Source: Mycobacterium sp. SMC-8 (GTDB lineage: Bacteria > Actinomycetota > Actinomycetes > Mycobacteriales > Mycobacteriaceae). From it: DNA of 64,000 bases. Numbering within the stretch: position 1 is the stretch's first letter; each line of letters begins with the position of its first letter. Of this stretch, positions 51,666 through 59,025 are shown piece after piece. The stretch lies in NCBI RefSeq assembly GCF_025263565.1, contig NZ_CP079867.1:1-64000 (forward strand), in the 5' to 3' direction. The position numbers and the translations under genes were made by a program. The notes under the pieces were generated by a model. That model searched no databases and was not told the DNA's origin. It was given only the letters and a program-made list of their open reading frames with translations.

Positions 51666-52352
51666 TTATCGACTGATCCGGGTGAGCCCGGCACGCCGTA
51701 GCAGTGTTTTCACTGCCTCGTGTTCGTCATAGAGGTAGGCCTTGGCCAGCAGGTCGTTGAACGTTCTCGCAACACCGGGGTCGTTGTCATCGACCGGGAT
51801 GGTGAGCAAGACACCGGCATCGGCGCCGATGAGCAGGCTGTTGGCGACGAAGACGGCGGTGCGCTTGTTGCCGTCCTCAAACGGTTGTGCTTTGGCGAGG
51901 TTGATGAACAGGTCGAGTGCGTTTTCCTCGGCCTCAGGGCTGCGGGTCGCGTTGTCGAGCAGGATTTGGAGCTGGTCGTCGGTGACGGCTTCGGGGGAGT
52001 GCCGACCGTACGGTGTCGTGACGCCGATGGCCTGGTCCTGAGTGCGCAGCTGCCCGGGATGCAGGGCTCCGCTGCGGGTGATGGTGGCGTTGATGGCCCG
52101 CACGAATCCGGCGTCGATTCGATGGGAGGCGTGGTCGATCACGAATTGGGCCGCGTCGCGCAGATCTTCCAGCAGCGCTAGGTCCGCGCGTGAGGCAACG
52201 CCGTCAAGGCTGCCGGTCCGCAGGAAGTTCTCGGTGTCCAGACGGCCAGTGGACAGGCCGTCAAACACCCTGCCCGACGAATAGACCACGCCAGCAAGGT
52301 CAGTCACGGTAAGTCGACCCACGGCGCGGTCGTCTTGGTCGGCTGCGTTCAT
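51666..52352 (-). CDS. Fic-domain protein with catalytic His replaced by Gln
   Basis: 228 residues. The Fic fold is clear (NALDLFINLAKAQPFEDGNKRTAVFVANSLLI), but the motif H.F.[DE]GN.R reads QPFEDGNKR, with Gln at the position of the catalytic His (about residue 156). In studied Fic proteins loss of this His stops AMP transfer. The flap region (ITRSGALHPGQLRTQDQAIGV) is normal. Either the enzyme is inactive or it does another reaction, as some Fic relatives do. TACACT lies seven bases before ATG 52352 (leaderless). No antitoxin-like gene is next to it. Confidence 0.75.
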   Translation of the reverse strand: MNAADQDDRAVGRLTVTDLAGVVYSSGRVFDGLSTGRLDTENFLRTGSLDGVASRADLALLEDLRDAAQFVIDHASHRIDAGFVRAINATITRSGALHPGQLRTQDQAIGVTTPYGRHSPEAVTDDQLQILLDNATRSPEAEENALDLFINLAKAQPFEDGNKRTAVFVANSLLIGADAGVLLTIPVDDNDPGVARTFNDLLAKAYLYDEHEAVKTLLRRAGLTRISR

Positions 52353-52357
52353 ACCCT

Positions 52358-52409
52358 TTAGTGTAGTCGATTAATCAAGTAAGTGCATGAGAATTGCGTA
52401 GTCGATTAT
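52358..52409. promoter_or_regulatory. Divergent promoter with 18-bp element copy 2 and a shorter third copy
   Basis: TTAGTGTAGTCGATTAAT at 52358-52375 is identical to 47782-47799. GTAGTCGATTAT at 52398-52409 repeats its core 33 bp further on in the same direction. The first holds the -10 box of the Fic gene (-). The second runs into TATCAT (52407-52412), a -10 box six bases before the ATG of the divergent gene (52419). Both genes are probably leaderless and controlled by one protein. Confidence 0.65.
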
Positions 52410-52418
52410 CATCGTCGT

Positions 52419-52616
52419 ATGCCGTCTCCTGGAAGACCGCCTTTGGAGGCGGGGCAGCGCCGCAACGCCGTGGTGCCGGTGCGGTTCACCGAGGATGAGC
52501 GCGACATCATTGAGGCCGCTGCCGAGGCGGATGGACAGGCCGTGTCGGCGTGGGTTCGTGATCGCGCAGTTGCCGCGGCCCGCAGGCGGTCTCGGGGCCG
52601 ACCAGAAGCCGATTAG
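52419..52616 (+). CDS. Ribbon-helix-helix-like small DNA-binding protein
   Basis: 65 residues. RRNAVVPVRFTEDERDIIEAAAEADGQAVSAWVRDRAVAAA has the strand-helix-helix pattern of plasmid RHH/MobC-like proteins. It is divergent from the Fic gene, with a shared promoter containing repeated GTAGTCGATTA, so it is the best candidate for the protein that binds this element. A TATCAT box six bases upstream suggests a leaderless mRNA. It may act as an antitoxin-like repressor or as a relaxosome accessory. Confidence 0.65.
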   Translation: MPSPGRPPLEAGQRRNAVVPVRFTEDERDIIEAAAEADGQAVSAWVRDRAVAAARRRSRGRPEAD

Positions 52617-52671
52617 CTGCACCTATCAACCACCTCGCAGCCGTTGGCTTCCTGTCTGACCGAGGGGGCCG

Positions 52672-52938
52672 TCACTGCGGGAACGAGGGCTGCGGACCGT
52701 CGAGTTCTGTACGTGCCGCGGTGATGTGGCCGACCGCTTCGTCAGTAAAGACGGCGGCTGCGTCGAGTTCAGAGGGTTGGGCGTCGTCGGCTTCGTTGAT
52801 CAGGACGTACATGGCGAAAGTCCAGGCTTTACGGGCGTGGACGATCCTCAGCCGCGGCTGAGCCATGGCTCGCACCGATGCATGCAGGTGTGCGCGGGCT
52901 TCGCCGAGCCAGACGTTGGGCAGCTGATTCGGGATCAT
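52672..52938 (-). CDS. Small helical protein, unknown
   Basis: 88 residues from ATG 52938, after AAGGCGG. Helical (WLGEARAHLHASVRAMAQPRL, AWTFAMYVLINEADDA, TDEAVGHITAARTEL) without membrane segments. It follows the coiled-coil gene by 40 bases on the same strand and is probably in its operon. No family recognised. Confidence 0.55.
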   Translation of the reverse strand: MIPNQLPNVWLGEARAHLHASVRAMAQPRLRIVHARKAWTFAMYVLINEADDAQPSELDAAAVFTDEAVGHITAARTELDGPQPSFPQ

Positions 52939-52978
52939 GTGTCCGCCTTCATGCAGCTTCCTGCGGGTAGGGGCGGTG

Positions 52979-54214
52979 CTACCCGCTGGGGGGCGTCGGG
53001 GCGGTGGCCCTCTTGCTCGTAGGACGTTTCCGGGTCGTCTTCTCGGCGCGGGCGGGGCTATCGCTACTGGAGGTCCCAGCCGTTTGTCGCGTGTGGGTGA
53101 GCGCGTCGTTGAGGGCTTGCACGCGTTCGTCTGCGTTGCGCTGCACCAGCGCGAGCTGCTGCGCGTGGGTAGCTTCGAGGCGTTCCCGTTCTGATCGTTG
53201 TTCGGCGCGTACACGATCAAGCTCGGCGGTGAGGGTGGACACGGTGGCACGCTCGGTCTCGGCTGCTCGTTGCATCGACTCGACTCGCGCGTGAGCTGTA
53301 GCGAGGTCGACGCGTAGTGCCGCGGCCTCGGCCGTGGCAGCGCGGGCTTCCTCGCGTGCAGTGTCGATCTGGCCGTGCAGGGCGGCCTGCTTTTCCTCGG
53401 AATCCGTTCGGGCTTGGTCGAGTTGATCGCGCAACTGAGCTGCGGTCAGCCGTTCACGCTCAGCCGATTCATTCGCCGCGGCCAGTGCTGCTTGGGCTGC
53501 GCTGGACTCAATGCGCGCGGCGTTCACGGCGTCGCGGGCAGCCTCGACGTGGCGGTCCCGTTCTTCGATTTGCTCATCGAACCGGGCGCGAGCATCGGCA
53601 AGGCTGGCTTCTGCCGCTGCAACAGCTGCGTCGGCCCGAGAGCGTAGTTCGGCCATGTCCGCCTCGGTAGTGGTGCGAAGTCGCTCCACCTCGGCAAGAG
53701 CTTCTTCAGCGAGCGCGTCGGCTTCCTCGCGTTCCTGACGAGCCTGCGCTGCTCGATCATCAGCGGCTCGTGCGGCCCGCTCCGCGGTGGTCGCGCGGCG
53801 TTCAGCGTCGGTGACTTTGGCAAGGGCGTCGCGGTGGGCATCCTCGACCTCAGCGCCGGCGGCTTCGACGTCACCGGCGGCGCGGATTCCGGCCAGAACG
53901 TCATCGAAATACTGGCGGAACTCAGACACCCGGTGAGGCAGCTCATCAAGACGCTGTTCGAGGGTCGCCCGCGCCATCGAGACAGGTGCCTCTACTTGCT
54001 CACCGTCGGTGGGCCGCGCCTCACCCGTGGAGGCCTCCGCGCGCCGCGCCTTCCACGCGTTCGCGCGGTTGTGGACCGGTCCGCCACTCTCGTCAGCCCG
54101 TTCGCAGTAGCGAGAAGGACGGCCAGTCGCCGGGTCCGGCCGCCTGGGACGAGAACAGCCCGGGTAGTGGCACCGGTCCAGCACCGGCGCCACGGCGTCG
54201 CTCGCTTCGGTCAT
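52979..54214 (-). CDS. Long coiled-coil protein, KfrA-like layout
   Basis: About 411 residues. A short N-terminal part with Cys/His (CHYPGCSRPRRPDPATGRPSRYC) may bind zinc and is followed by about 280 residues of unbroken coiled coil (for example EREEADALAEEALAEVERLR) and a basic Ser/Thr tail. This layout resembles KfrA-type plasmid proteins that bind DNA by the N-terminus and support segregation. TATGAT with an extended TG sits directly before, so a leaderless start at ATG 54214 is preferred over ATG 54223/54226, which lie inside or touching the -10 box. The promoter carries five tandem CGWAA units. Confidence 0.65.
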   Translation of the reverse strand: MTEASDAVAPVLDRCHYPGCSRPRRPDPATGRPSRYCERADESGGPVHNRANAWKARRAEASTGEARPTDGEQVEAPVSMARATLEQRLDELPHRVSEFRQYFDDVLAGIRAAGDVEAAGAEVEDAHRDALAKVTDAERRATTAERAARAADDRAAQARQEREEADALAEEALAEVERLRTTTEADMAELRSRADAAVAAAEASLADARARFDEQIEERDRHVEAARDAVNAARIESSAAQAALAAANESAERERLTAAQLRDQLDQARTDSEEKQAALHGQIDTAREEARAATAEAAALRVDLATAHARVESMQRAAETERATVSTLTAELDRVRAEQRSERERLEATHAQQLALVQRNADERVQALNDALTHTRQTAGTSSSDSPARAEKTTRKRPTSKRATAPTPPSG

Positions 54215-54221
54215 GCCAGCC

Positions 54222-54289
54222 ATCATAGCACTTTCGTAGCCTCTAAAGGAGACGAAACAAAAGACGTAACGTAACGAAACGAAACGAAA
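54222..54289. promoter_or_regulatory. Extended -10 promoter and five tandem CGWAA pentamers
   Basis: On the - strand TGC-TATGAT (TATGAT at 54222-54227) is an extended -10 box ending eight bases before ATG 54214. At 54265-54289 the + strand has CGTAA twice then CGAAA three times without gaps (25 bp), and one further CGAAA near 54253. The 5-bp period gives a site on alternate faces of the helix each half turn. It may be the binding array of the coiled-coil protein or part of a partition site. Confidence 0.55.
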
Positions 54290-54509
54290 GTGAACGGTGA
54301 CCACTGCGCCGTGCCAAACCCCGGTCAGCAGCCTTCGAGCAACAGGGGGACATGTTGGGGCGGCGTGCTGCCGGTCCGACCGCCCGGGATACCGGGGGAG
54401 GTCGGGGGGACGCGGCGCCAAAGGGGCCATCCCGCTGAGGCCGGTCCCGGCGGTGGAGGAGCGAGGGCTCTGTTTCAGGCCAGTGGGGGCGTAAGCGGGG
54501 CGCCGAGGC

Positions 54510-54911
54510 TCAGATCGGAGCCGCGGGTGGCCGGCTACAGGCGTAGGCGACCTTGATTGGGCCACCTGTGCCTGTGTCGCGTAGGGCGCGGAGGATATCG
54601 AGCTGCGCATCGATCGAATGGCCGGCGGCGGCGTCGGTGAGATAGCTCGCGGAAACACCGAAGAATTCGGCGATCGCGGTGAGTTCAGCGTGGCTGGTGG
54701 TAGCCCCACAGTCTGCGCGGAGCCGTTCCAAGGTGCTGGGGCTGAGGTGAACGGGTCCGCGGGCGGTGATGGCTTCCGCTGCCGCGGAGGTCGACATGGG
54801 TGGCGCGGCTCGCTTGTGCATGACGTCGAAGAGCCGGTTGATGCGGCGGGCCAGCTCGGGCGGATCGACGGGCGTGTGGTCGTCGCTGCGGCCCACGAGT
54901 GGCTGGCTCAT
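54510..54911 (-). CDS. EspR-like DNA-binding protein (copy 3)
   Basis: 133 residues from ATG 54911. ELARRINRLFDVMHKRAAPP and the following HTH-like segment (SPSTLERLRADCG), then AEFFGVSASYLTD and SIDAQLDILRALRDTG, match copy 1 (9083-9442) closely in order. It is more distant from EspR proper than copy 2. It lies beside the pentamer array and the coiled-coil gene. The C-terminal tail differs from that of copy 1. Targets unknown. Confidence 0.7.
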   Translation of the reverse strand: MSQPLVGRSDDHTPVDPPELARRINRLFDVMHKRAAPPMSTSAAAEAITARGPVHLSPSTLERLRADCGATTSHAELTAIAEFFGVSASYLTDAAAGHSIDAQLDILRALRDTGTGGPIKVAYACSRPPAAPI

Positions 54912-54982
54912 CTCAGCGACTCTTCCATAGGGTTCGGTTGCGCGCCGAGACCCGCCGCGGGAGGTTTCGAGTTCTACGCTGC

Positions 54983-55570
54983 TCAGTGCGGGGGAGGTGC
55001 TGCGGTGGCCGCCGTCCGTGCTCGGGTGGCATCGCGGCGCAGGGCTTGGGTTAATGCGTCGTTGTCGGTCAGATCGGCGGCAGTGGTCAGGGTCCGCGCT
55101 ATGCGGGCGAACAGCGCCGGGGGAGCGGCAAGGGGGCCTTGCGTGTGCTCGGCTTGAATCATGCCCGCGATGGAGAGCAGTTGTGCCGTCTCGCGTTGGC
55201 GCGCGGCTCGTTCTGCGGCGCTGGTGGCCGGCGTGCTCTGGTAGAACAGCAACGTCTCGGCCAGGCCGCTGATCAAGCGGCCGAACACCGACACGCTGAT
55301 GTGCGCCGTCCGGGCAAGCGCGAAGAGATTCTCGCCCGGTTCCTCATCGGTGAACGAGGCAACGATGTCGTCGGCCAGACCATCAAGGGCGGCGTCATCG
55401 AGTAGGGGCTGGGCGGACCGCTCACTGACGCCTAGCTGGGTGGCCACGGTGGTGTGTCGTTCAGCAAGCAGCGTGCGGGCCGCCTCGTGGGAGAGCACCA
55501 TGCCACGGTCACTGATGCGGGCAACAAGGACTGCCGCGCGTTCATCGAGCCAAGCCTGTTTGTCCGGCAA
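54983..55570 (-). CDS. Helical protein, unknown, TTG start
   Basis: 195 residues. TTG 55570 is taken as the start because AAAGGCGG lies at the right distance and no ATG follows for some 20 codons. Almost wholly helical (AWLDERAAVLVARISDRGMVLS, DDIVASFTDEEPGENLFALARTAH, VFGRLISGLAETLLFYQS), it looks like a regulator or adaptor. An HTH-like stretch may be HTTVATQLGVSERSAQPLL. It lies just upstream of EspR-like copy 3 on the same strand. No family named. Confidence 0.55.
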   Translation of the reverse strand: MPDKQAWLDERAAVLVARISDRGMVLSHEAARTLLAERHTTVATQLGVSERSAQPLLDDAALDGLADDIVASFTDEEPGENLFALARTAHISVSVFGRLISGLAETLLFYQSTPATSAAERAARQRETAQLLSIAGMIQAEHTQGPLAAPPALFARIARTLTTAADLTDNDALTQALRRDATRARTAATAAPPPH

Positions 55571-55699
55571 CGCGTTCCGCCTTTCAGATTTCCCAGGGCA
55601 GGTACGACGCTAGTTGGCCCTTCGCCTGGCGGCGGGTAGGGACACAGCTCCACTCACGGGCGCATCCCGAAGAGGCCTTCACAGTCAGCGAGTGGATGG

Positions 55700-56686
55700 C
55701 TACTGGATCGGTGAGGTCCCTATCGCCGGGTCATAGGTGATGCGGACTCCGCGAGCGAGTTGTGTCGTGTCCTGATCCCAGCTCAGCGCTACGACCTTGC
55801 AGTTGGCGGTTCCGGTGCGGTCGAGGAACAACGCACTGGGTCGGTGGGCGACGGTCGCGCCGCGGTGACCGGTGAGTTTTCCGAAGCTGAAATAGAGTTC
55901 CACCCCTCCAACAGCGACAGAGCCGCCCCATAGCTCGCCGTCGATGTTTTCAAGCCCCACGGTGAGGGTCTGGTCCGGGTTGCTTTTCCGGCCTTGCTGG
56001 AGTCCTTTCGTGTAGAGACCCCAGTCCGTCGGCAAGCGTCCGTCCCGGAAAAGATACTGGGCCAGCATTGTTCGGTCTATGTCCGATCGAATCGGCGGCA
56101 CGGTCGGGAAGGCGGCGGTAGCTCCCCAGATCATCTTCAGTAGCCACCGCTCAAGGTGTTCGCCGTGCACGAGATCAATGTGGTTGCCACCGAGATCGTT
56201 CTTACCGATCTGGTCGATGTAGAAGTCGTCCATCACCTTGAAGGCATGCGCGGCGTGTGCGTCAAGCGGCGATAGCGAGTTGTTGTGCCTCTCGCAGAGA
56301 ATATTTGAGCCCAGCGTGCTGGGTGGCAGATGGTCGATACGGCCCTCCGGTTGCCAGGGTAGGCCGCCGATGCGGACCCTCTTTCCGTCGCTGGCATCGA
56401 CCAGCACTCCTTTACTGATCCAGTGTTCGTTGGAGAGCTTGCCCTTACAGTCACTGGTGAGGGCCGCATAACACCCGCGGATCGATGAGCCGGTGAGCGG
56501 CCCGGACAGCAGCGGGTCGACCGGCGGTAGCTGCCAGCGGGACGTCTGCGCGTCGAAGTGACAGTCCGCCGACAAGCGTTGCGATCCGCACGGGCATGGC
56601 TCCGCAGCGCTGGGACCCAGACCCGCGCCACACGCAGTGAACGGAGCCGGACGCAGCGGAGGATCGAACGGGGTTACTCGCGGCAT
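55700..56686 (-). CDS. HNH-like protein with SEC-C-type zinc motif
   Basis: 328 residues from ATG 56686. An N-terminal CPCGSQRLSADCH resembles the SEC-C zinc motif (CPCGS...CC/H). It is followed by SNEHWISKGVLVDASDG, with a Cys pair CDCK-like part before (SDCKGKLSNEH) and ILCERHNNSLSPLD after, which together look like an HNH nuclease core (Cys, His, then C..HN). The second half is a separate beta-rich domain (VGLENIDGELWGGSVAVGG). HNH/SEC-C proteins include restriction and defence nucleases. It is single, without obvious partner genes. Confidence 0.6.
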   Translation of the reverse strand: MPRVTPFDPPLRPAPFTACGAGLGPSAAEPCPCGSQRLSADCHFDAQTSRWQLPPVDPLLSGPLTGSSIRGCYAALTSDCKGKLSNEHWISKGVLVDASDGKRVRIGGLPWQPEGRIDHLPPSTLGSNILCERHNNSLSPLDAHAAHAFKVMDDFYIDQIGKNDLGGNHIDLVHGEHLERWLLKMIWGATAAFPTVPPIRSDIDRTMLAQYLFRDGRLPTDWGLYTKGLQQGRKSNPDQTLTVGLENIDGELWGGSVAVGGVELYFSFGKLTGHRGATVAHRPSALFLDRTGTANCKVVALSWDQDTTQLARGVRITYDPAIGTSPIQ

Positions 56687-56801
56687 GGCAGAAGGGTAGT
56701 GGCGCGAGCGCGCGGTCACGCGTGACTTTTCGAACTCAGCGACGGCAAGCCTGGCCTGTCCGGCTTATGTGGCCCGGCCCTGGGGCGGCGGCGGGCCGGA
56801 T

Positions 56802-57284
56802 CTACCGGCTGGCGTCCCGATCAGGGGTGATGGCGTTGGCGGGGCACCACTGGGTCATGGTCAGGCTGCCGGCCCCGTTGCCCGTGGGCACGGTACAGGT
56901 GACCAGCGCCAGCCAACCGCCACGGGTTGATTGGGCCCATGCGTGCAGACACCCAGATACTTGGCCGCGAAAAGCCAAGCCTTCCATCTTGATTCGCATC
57001 GACACTTCGTCTGACCGAAACTTGTCGGCAGGGTTGGCAATGAGGCCGCCAAGATCGACCAGCACAGCCCGGGGCGGCTCGACCACTTGGCGAGTTGGCG
57101 GGTCCATCCCGACCGGCCACGATTCGAACACCCGTGCGATAATACAGCGTGCGACTGGGAGGCGCGCCCAGCTGTAACCGCCAACTTGGTTGAGAATTCC
57201 GCAGCAATCCAGTGCCCCGCCAGATGTATTGCGAAAACCGCCAGGTGCATTGAGATGGTGGCGCTTTTTGGAGTTGTCGGCCAT
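56802..57284 (-). CDS. Plasmid protein, unknown, start uncertain
   Basis: 160 residues from ATG 57284, or about 101 from ATG 57108. The second half looks folded (VEPPRAVLVDLGGLIANP, VSMRIKMEGLAFRGQVSGC, LHAWAQSTRGGWLALVTCTVP, TMTQWCPANAITP), a pattern I associate with small mycobacterial plasmid proteins. The first 50 residues are Cys/Gly-rich and may not be translated. Two other open frames overlap it, but their products are Arg/Pro-rich and unlikely. Confidence 0.5.
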   Translation of the reverse strand: MADNSKKRHHLNAPGGFRNTSGGALDCCGILNQVGGYSWARLPVARCIIARVFESWPVGMDPPTRQVVEPPRAVLVDLGGLIANPADKFRSDEVSMRIKMEGLAFRGQVSGCLHAWAQSTRGGWLALVTCTVPTGNGAGSLTMTQWCPANAITPDRDASR

Positions 57285-57302
57285 TTCAGCCCGACGGGAT
57301 TG

Positions 57303-57695
57303 CTAGACGGTCAGGGTGGGCGACAGCGCCGCGGCGAGCACGTGCTGATCCCTGGTGGCGATGGTGAGGGATCGCCGTACCGCTTGGGCGACAATCATCC
57401 GGTCGAAGGGGTCGCGGTGTTCCCATGGCAGTCGCGCGGCAACGATCGCGTCCGCGGAGTCGATGGGGAGTTCGGTGATACTCATGTCTGCCAGGACTTC
57501 GGACCAGGCACCTAGCAGCGGGTCACCGTCGAGACGGCCAAGTCGGGTCTTGATGCCGATTTCCCAGGCCGAGGCAGCTGAGACCCACAGTTCGATGCTG
57601 GGGTCGGAAAGATGTTCGGCAGCAGCGCTTTTGATTGTGCCCGGTGAGGTCACAAGCCAGATGAGCGTATGGGTGTCGAGCAGGATTTTCTTCAA
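57303..57695 (-). CDS. vapC: VapC-type PIN-domain ribonuclease toxin (pair 1)
   Basis: 130 residues with the PIN acidic residues: D7 (ILLDTHTLIWLV), E45 (ASAWEIGIKTRLGRL), D95/D98 (HRDPFDRMIVAQA) and D116 (TIATRDQHVL). This is the subgroup paired with Phd/YefM-like antitoxins. Such toxins cleave tRNA or rRNA. It overlaps the antitoxin gene upstream by four bases (ATGA). All catalytic residues are present. It is likely to stabilise the plasmid by killing or slowing plasmid-free cells. Confidence 0.88.
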   Translation of the reverse strand: MKKILLDTHTLIWLVTSPGTIKSAAAEHLSDPSIELWVSAASAWEIGIKTRLGRLDGDPLLGAWSEVLADMSITELPIDSADAIVAARLPWEHRDPFDRMIVAQAVRRSLTIATRDQHVLAAALSPTLTV

Positions 57696-57937
57696 CTGCC
57701 AGCTGCTTCCCAGTGCTGCAGTTCCGACTCAGGGAGCGGGTCATCGAAGTTGTCGGCCACGGTGAGCCCCGGCAGCTGACCAAAGGTTCGCCGCACGGGT
57801 TTGACAGGTTCAAGTCGCGCGACGGGCCGACCGTGGCTGGTGATGGTGATCGCAACACCGGTGCGTTCGACTTCTGCGAGCAGCGCGTTGAGCCGGTTCT
57901 TGGCCTCGGTACTGGTGACCGTGGTGGGGGGGGACAT
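57692..57937 (-). CDS. vapB: Phd/YefM-type antitoxin (pair 1)
   Basis: 81 residues from ATG 57937. VTSTEAKNRLNALLAEVERTGVAITITSHGRPVARLEPVKP is a complete Phd/YefM DNA-binding domain, and the tail (DNFDDPLPESELQHWEA) is the toxin-wrapping part. TACGAT lies six bases before this ATG, predicting a leaderless mRNA; an upstream ATG at 57961 is out of reach of such a transcript. The operator is the CTAG array at 57959-57995. Confidence 0.85.
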   Translation of the reverse strand: MSPPTTVTSTEAKNRLNALLAEVERTGVAITITSHGRPVARLEPVKPVRRTFGQLPGLTVADNFDDPLPESELQHWEAAGS

Positions 57938-57958
57938 GTCCGCATCGTATACCATCAT

Positions 57959-57995
57959 CAACTAGTCGCGCTAGGCGCGCTAGCTCGACTAGTTG
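57959..57995. promoter_or_regulatory. Operator with four CTAG units, antitoxin pair 1
   Basis: CAACTAGTCG (57959-57968) and CGACTAGTTG (57986-57995) are perfect inverted arms. Within and between them CTAG occurs at 57962, 57971, 57980 and 57989, exactly 9 bp apart. It lies directly upstream of the antitoxin promoter, as expected for autoregulation. Confidence 0.7.
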
Positions 57996-58317
57996 ACATA
58001 ACGGAGGTTATCGGCAAATGCGTTGTGCAGCAGGGTAATTCGGCTTAGATAATTGCCAGAGTTGGTTGTCCGTACTATCCGCACTATGCCACACCGTGAG
58101 GCCAGATCGCACCCAGACCGCGAAGAAGGTCGCCCTGAGTTCGTTTCGCGCAGGCGCACAGACGGCGGCTTGCGAGCCGCGCTGAGCCCGTGTCAGCATC
58201 ACTCGGCCACTTCCCGCGGAGCCCTTAAAACCCCTGCCCTACAACGGGTTACGGCTCAATACGTCACTGTGACAAAAAGGGGAGGCCGGCGAGTTATCTA
58301 AAGCGGATATATACTGA
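57996..58317. other. Intergenic region between two toxin-antitoxin pairs
   Basis: No supported gene. Two short open frames (58053-58301 on + and 58008-58202 on -) lack ribosome binding sites and have Arg/Ser/Thr-rich products. The end (58310-58315, TATACT) is the -10 box of the second pair. Confidence 0.5.
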
Positions 58318-58344
58318 GTGTCTCGACAGCATATACCAGGAGGT

Positions 58345-58554
58345 ATGGTGACGAAACGGCTGATCGACTTAGACGATGATCTCCTGGCTGCTGCACAGCG
58401 TGAACTCAAAACCGCGGGCGTTTCCGACACTGTTCGGATGGCACTCCAGCAAGCGGCAGCCACCTCGGCACGGGCCCGTCAGGTCGCGTGGTTGCAGTCA
58501 GGCGCGCTCGAAGACATGGCGACACCCGAAGCGCGTAGGAACGTATGGCGCTGA
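58345..58554 (+). CDS. vapB: VapB-type antitoxin (pair 2)
   Basis: 69 residues from ATG 58345. VTKRLIDLDDDLLAAAQRELKTAGVSDTVRMALQQA is the ribbon-helix-helix of VapB antitoxins; the tail (LQSGALEDMATPEARRNVWR) binds the toxin. AGGAGG ends one base before ATG, which is too close, so GTG 58348 (four bases away) may be the real start. TATACT at 58310-58315 is the -10 box. Overlaps the toxin gene by ten bases. Confidence 0.85.
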   Translation: MVTKRLIDLDDDLLAAAQRELKTAGVSDTVRMALQQAAATSARARQVAWLQSGALEDMATPEARRNVWR

Positions 58555-58967
58555 TCGCGCGCTACGTCATCGACACCAGCGCGGCCGCGCGGATGCGGTC
58601 GGCGCCGGTCGGCGCTCGGCTGGCGCCATTGATAGAGGCCGGACTGGTCGCAACGACCGCACAGCTGGACGCCGAAGCGCTATACAGTGCGCGTAGCTCC
58701 GAAGAGTACGAACAACTTTGGTCCGATCGGCGGTTGGCGTATGAGTATCTGCCGACAGGTGACGAACAGTGGCAAGCGGCACTGGAGGCTCATCGCGCGC
58801 TCGCGCGAACGGGCCAGCATCGGTCGGTCGGTATGGCGGATCTGCTGATCGCGGCGGTCGCTGCGCATCACGAGGTAACCGTCATCCACTACGACTCCGA
58901 CTTTGAGACGGCCGCCGGCGTAATCCCCTTCGAACAGCGGTGGGTTGTGGAACGAGGCACCGTCTGA
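58545..58967 (+). CDS. vapC: VapC-type PIN-domain toxin (pair 2)
   Basis: 140 residues. The PIN residues are D10 (YVIDTSAAARM), E44 (QLDAEALYSAR), D99 (VGMADLLIAAVAA) and D117/D119 (HYDSDFE). It is a typical mycobacterial VapC ribonuclease of the group paired with RHH antitoxins. The 5' end overlaps the antitoxin. All catalytic residues are present. Confidence 0.9.
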   Translation: MALIARYVIDTSAAARMRSAPVGARLAPLIEAGLVATTAQLDAEALYSARSSEEYEQLWSDRRLAYEYLPTGDEQWQAALEAHRALARTGQHRSVGMADLLIAAVAAHHEVTVIHYDSDFETAAGVIPFEQRWVVERGTV

Positions 58968-58980
58968 CTGGCGACGCGAC

Positions 58981-59019
58981 CACACAAATGTGGCACACAA
59001 ATGTGCTCAGCTCTATACT
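58981..59019 (+). promoter_or_regulatory. Tandem 12-bp repeat and leaderless promoter
   Basis: CACACAAATGTG occurs at 58981-58992 and 58994-59005 (13-bp period). Each unit has inverted CACA/TGTG ends. TATACT at 59014-59019 is a -10 box six bases before ATG 59026. The repeats cover the -35 position, so the bound protein should repress. Confidence 0.7.
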
Positions 59020-59025
59020 TACCCC

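Noticed and set aside
58053..58301. 82-codon frame between the two VapBC pairs
   Set aside because: Arg/Ser/Thr-rich, no ribosome binding site, ends inside the next promoter.
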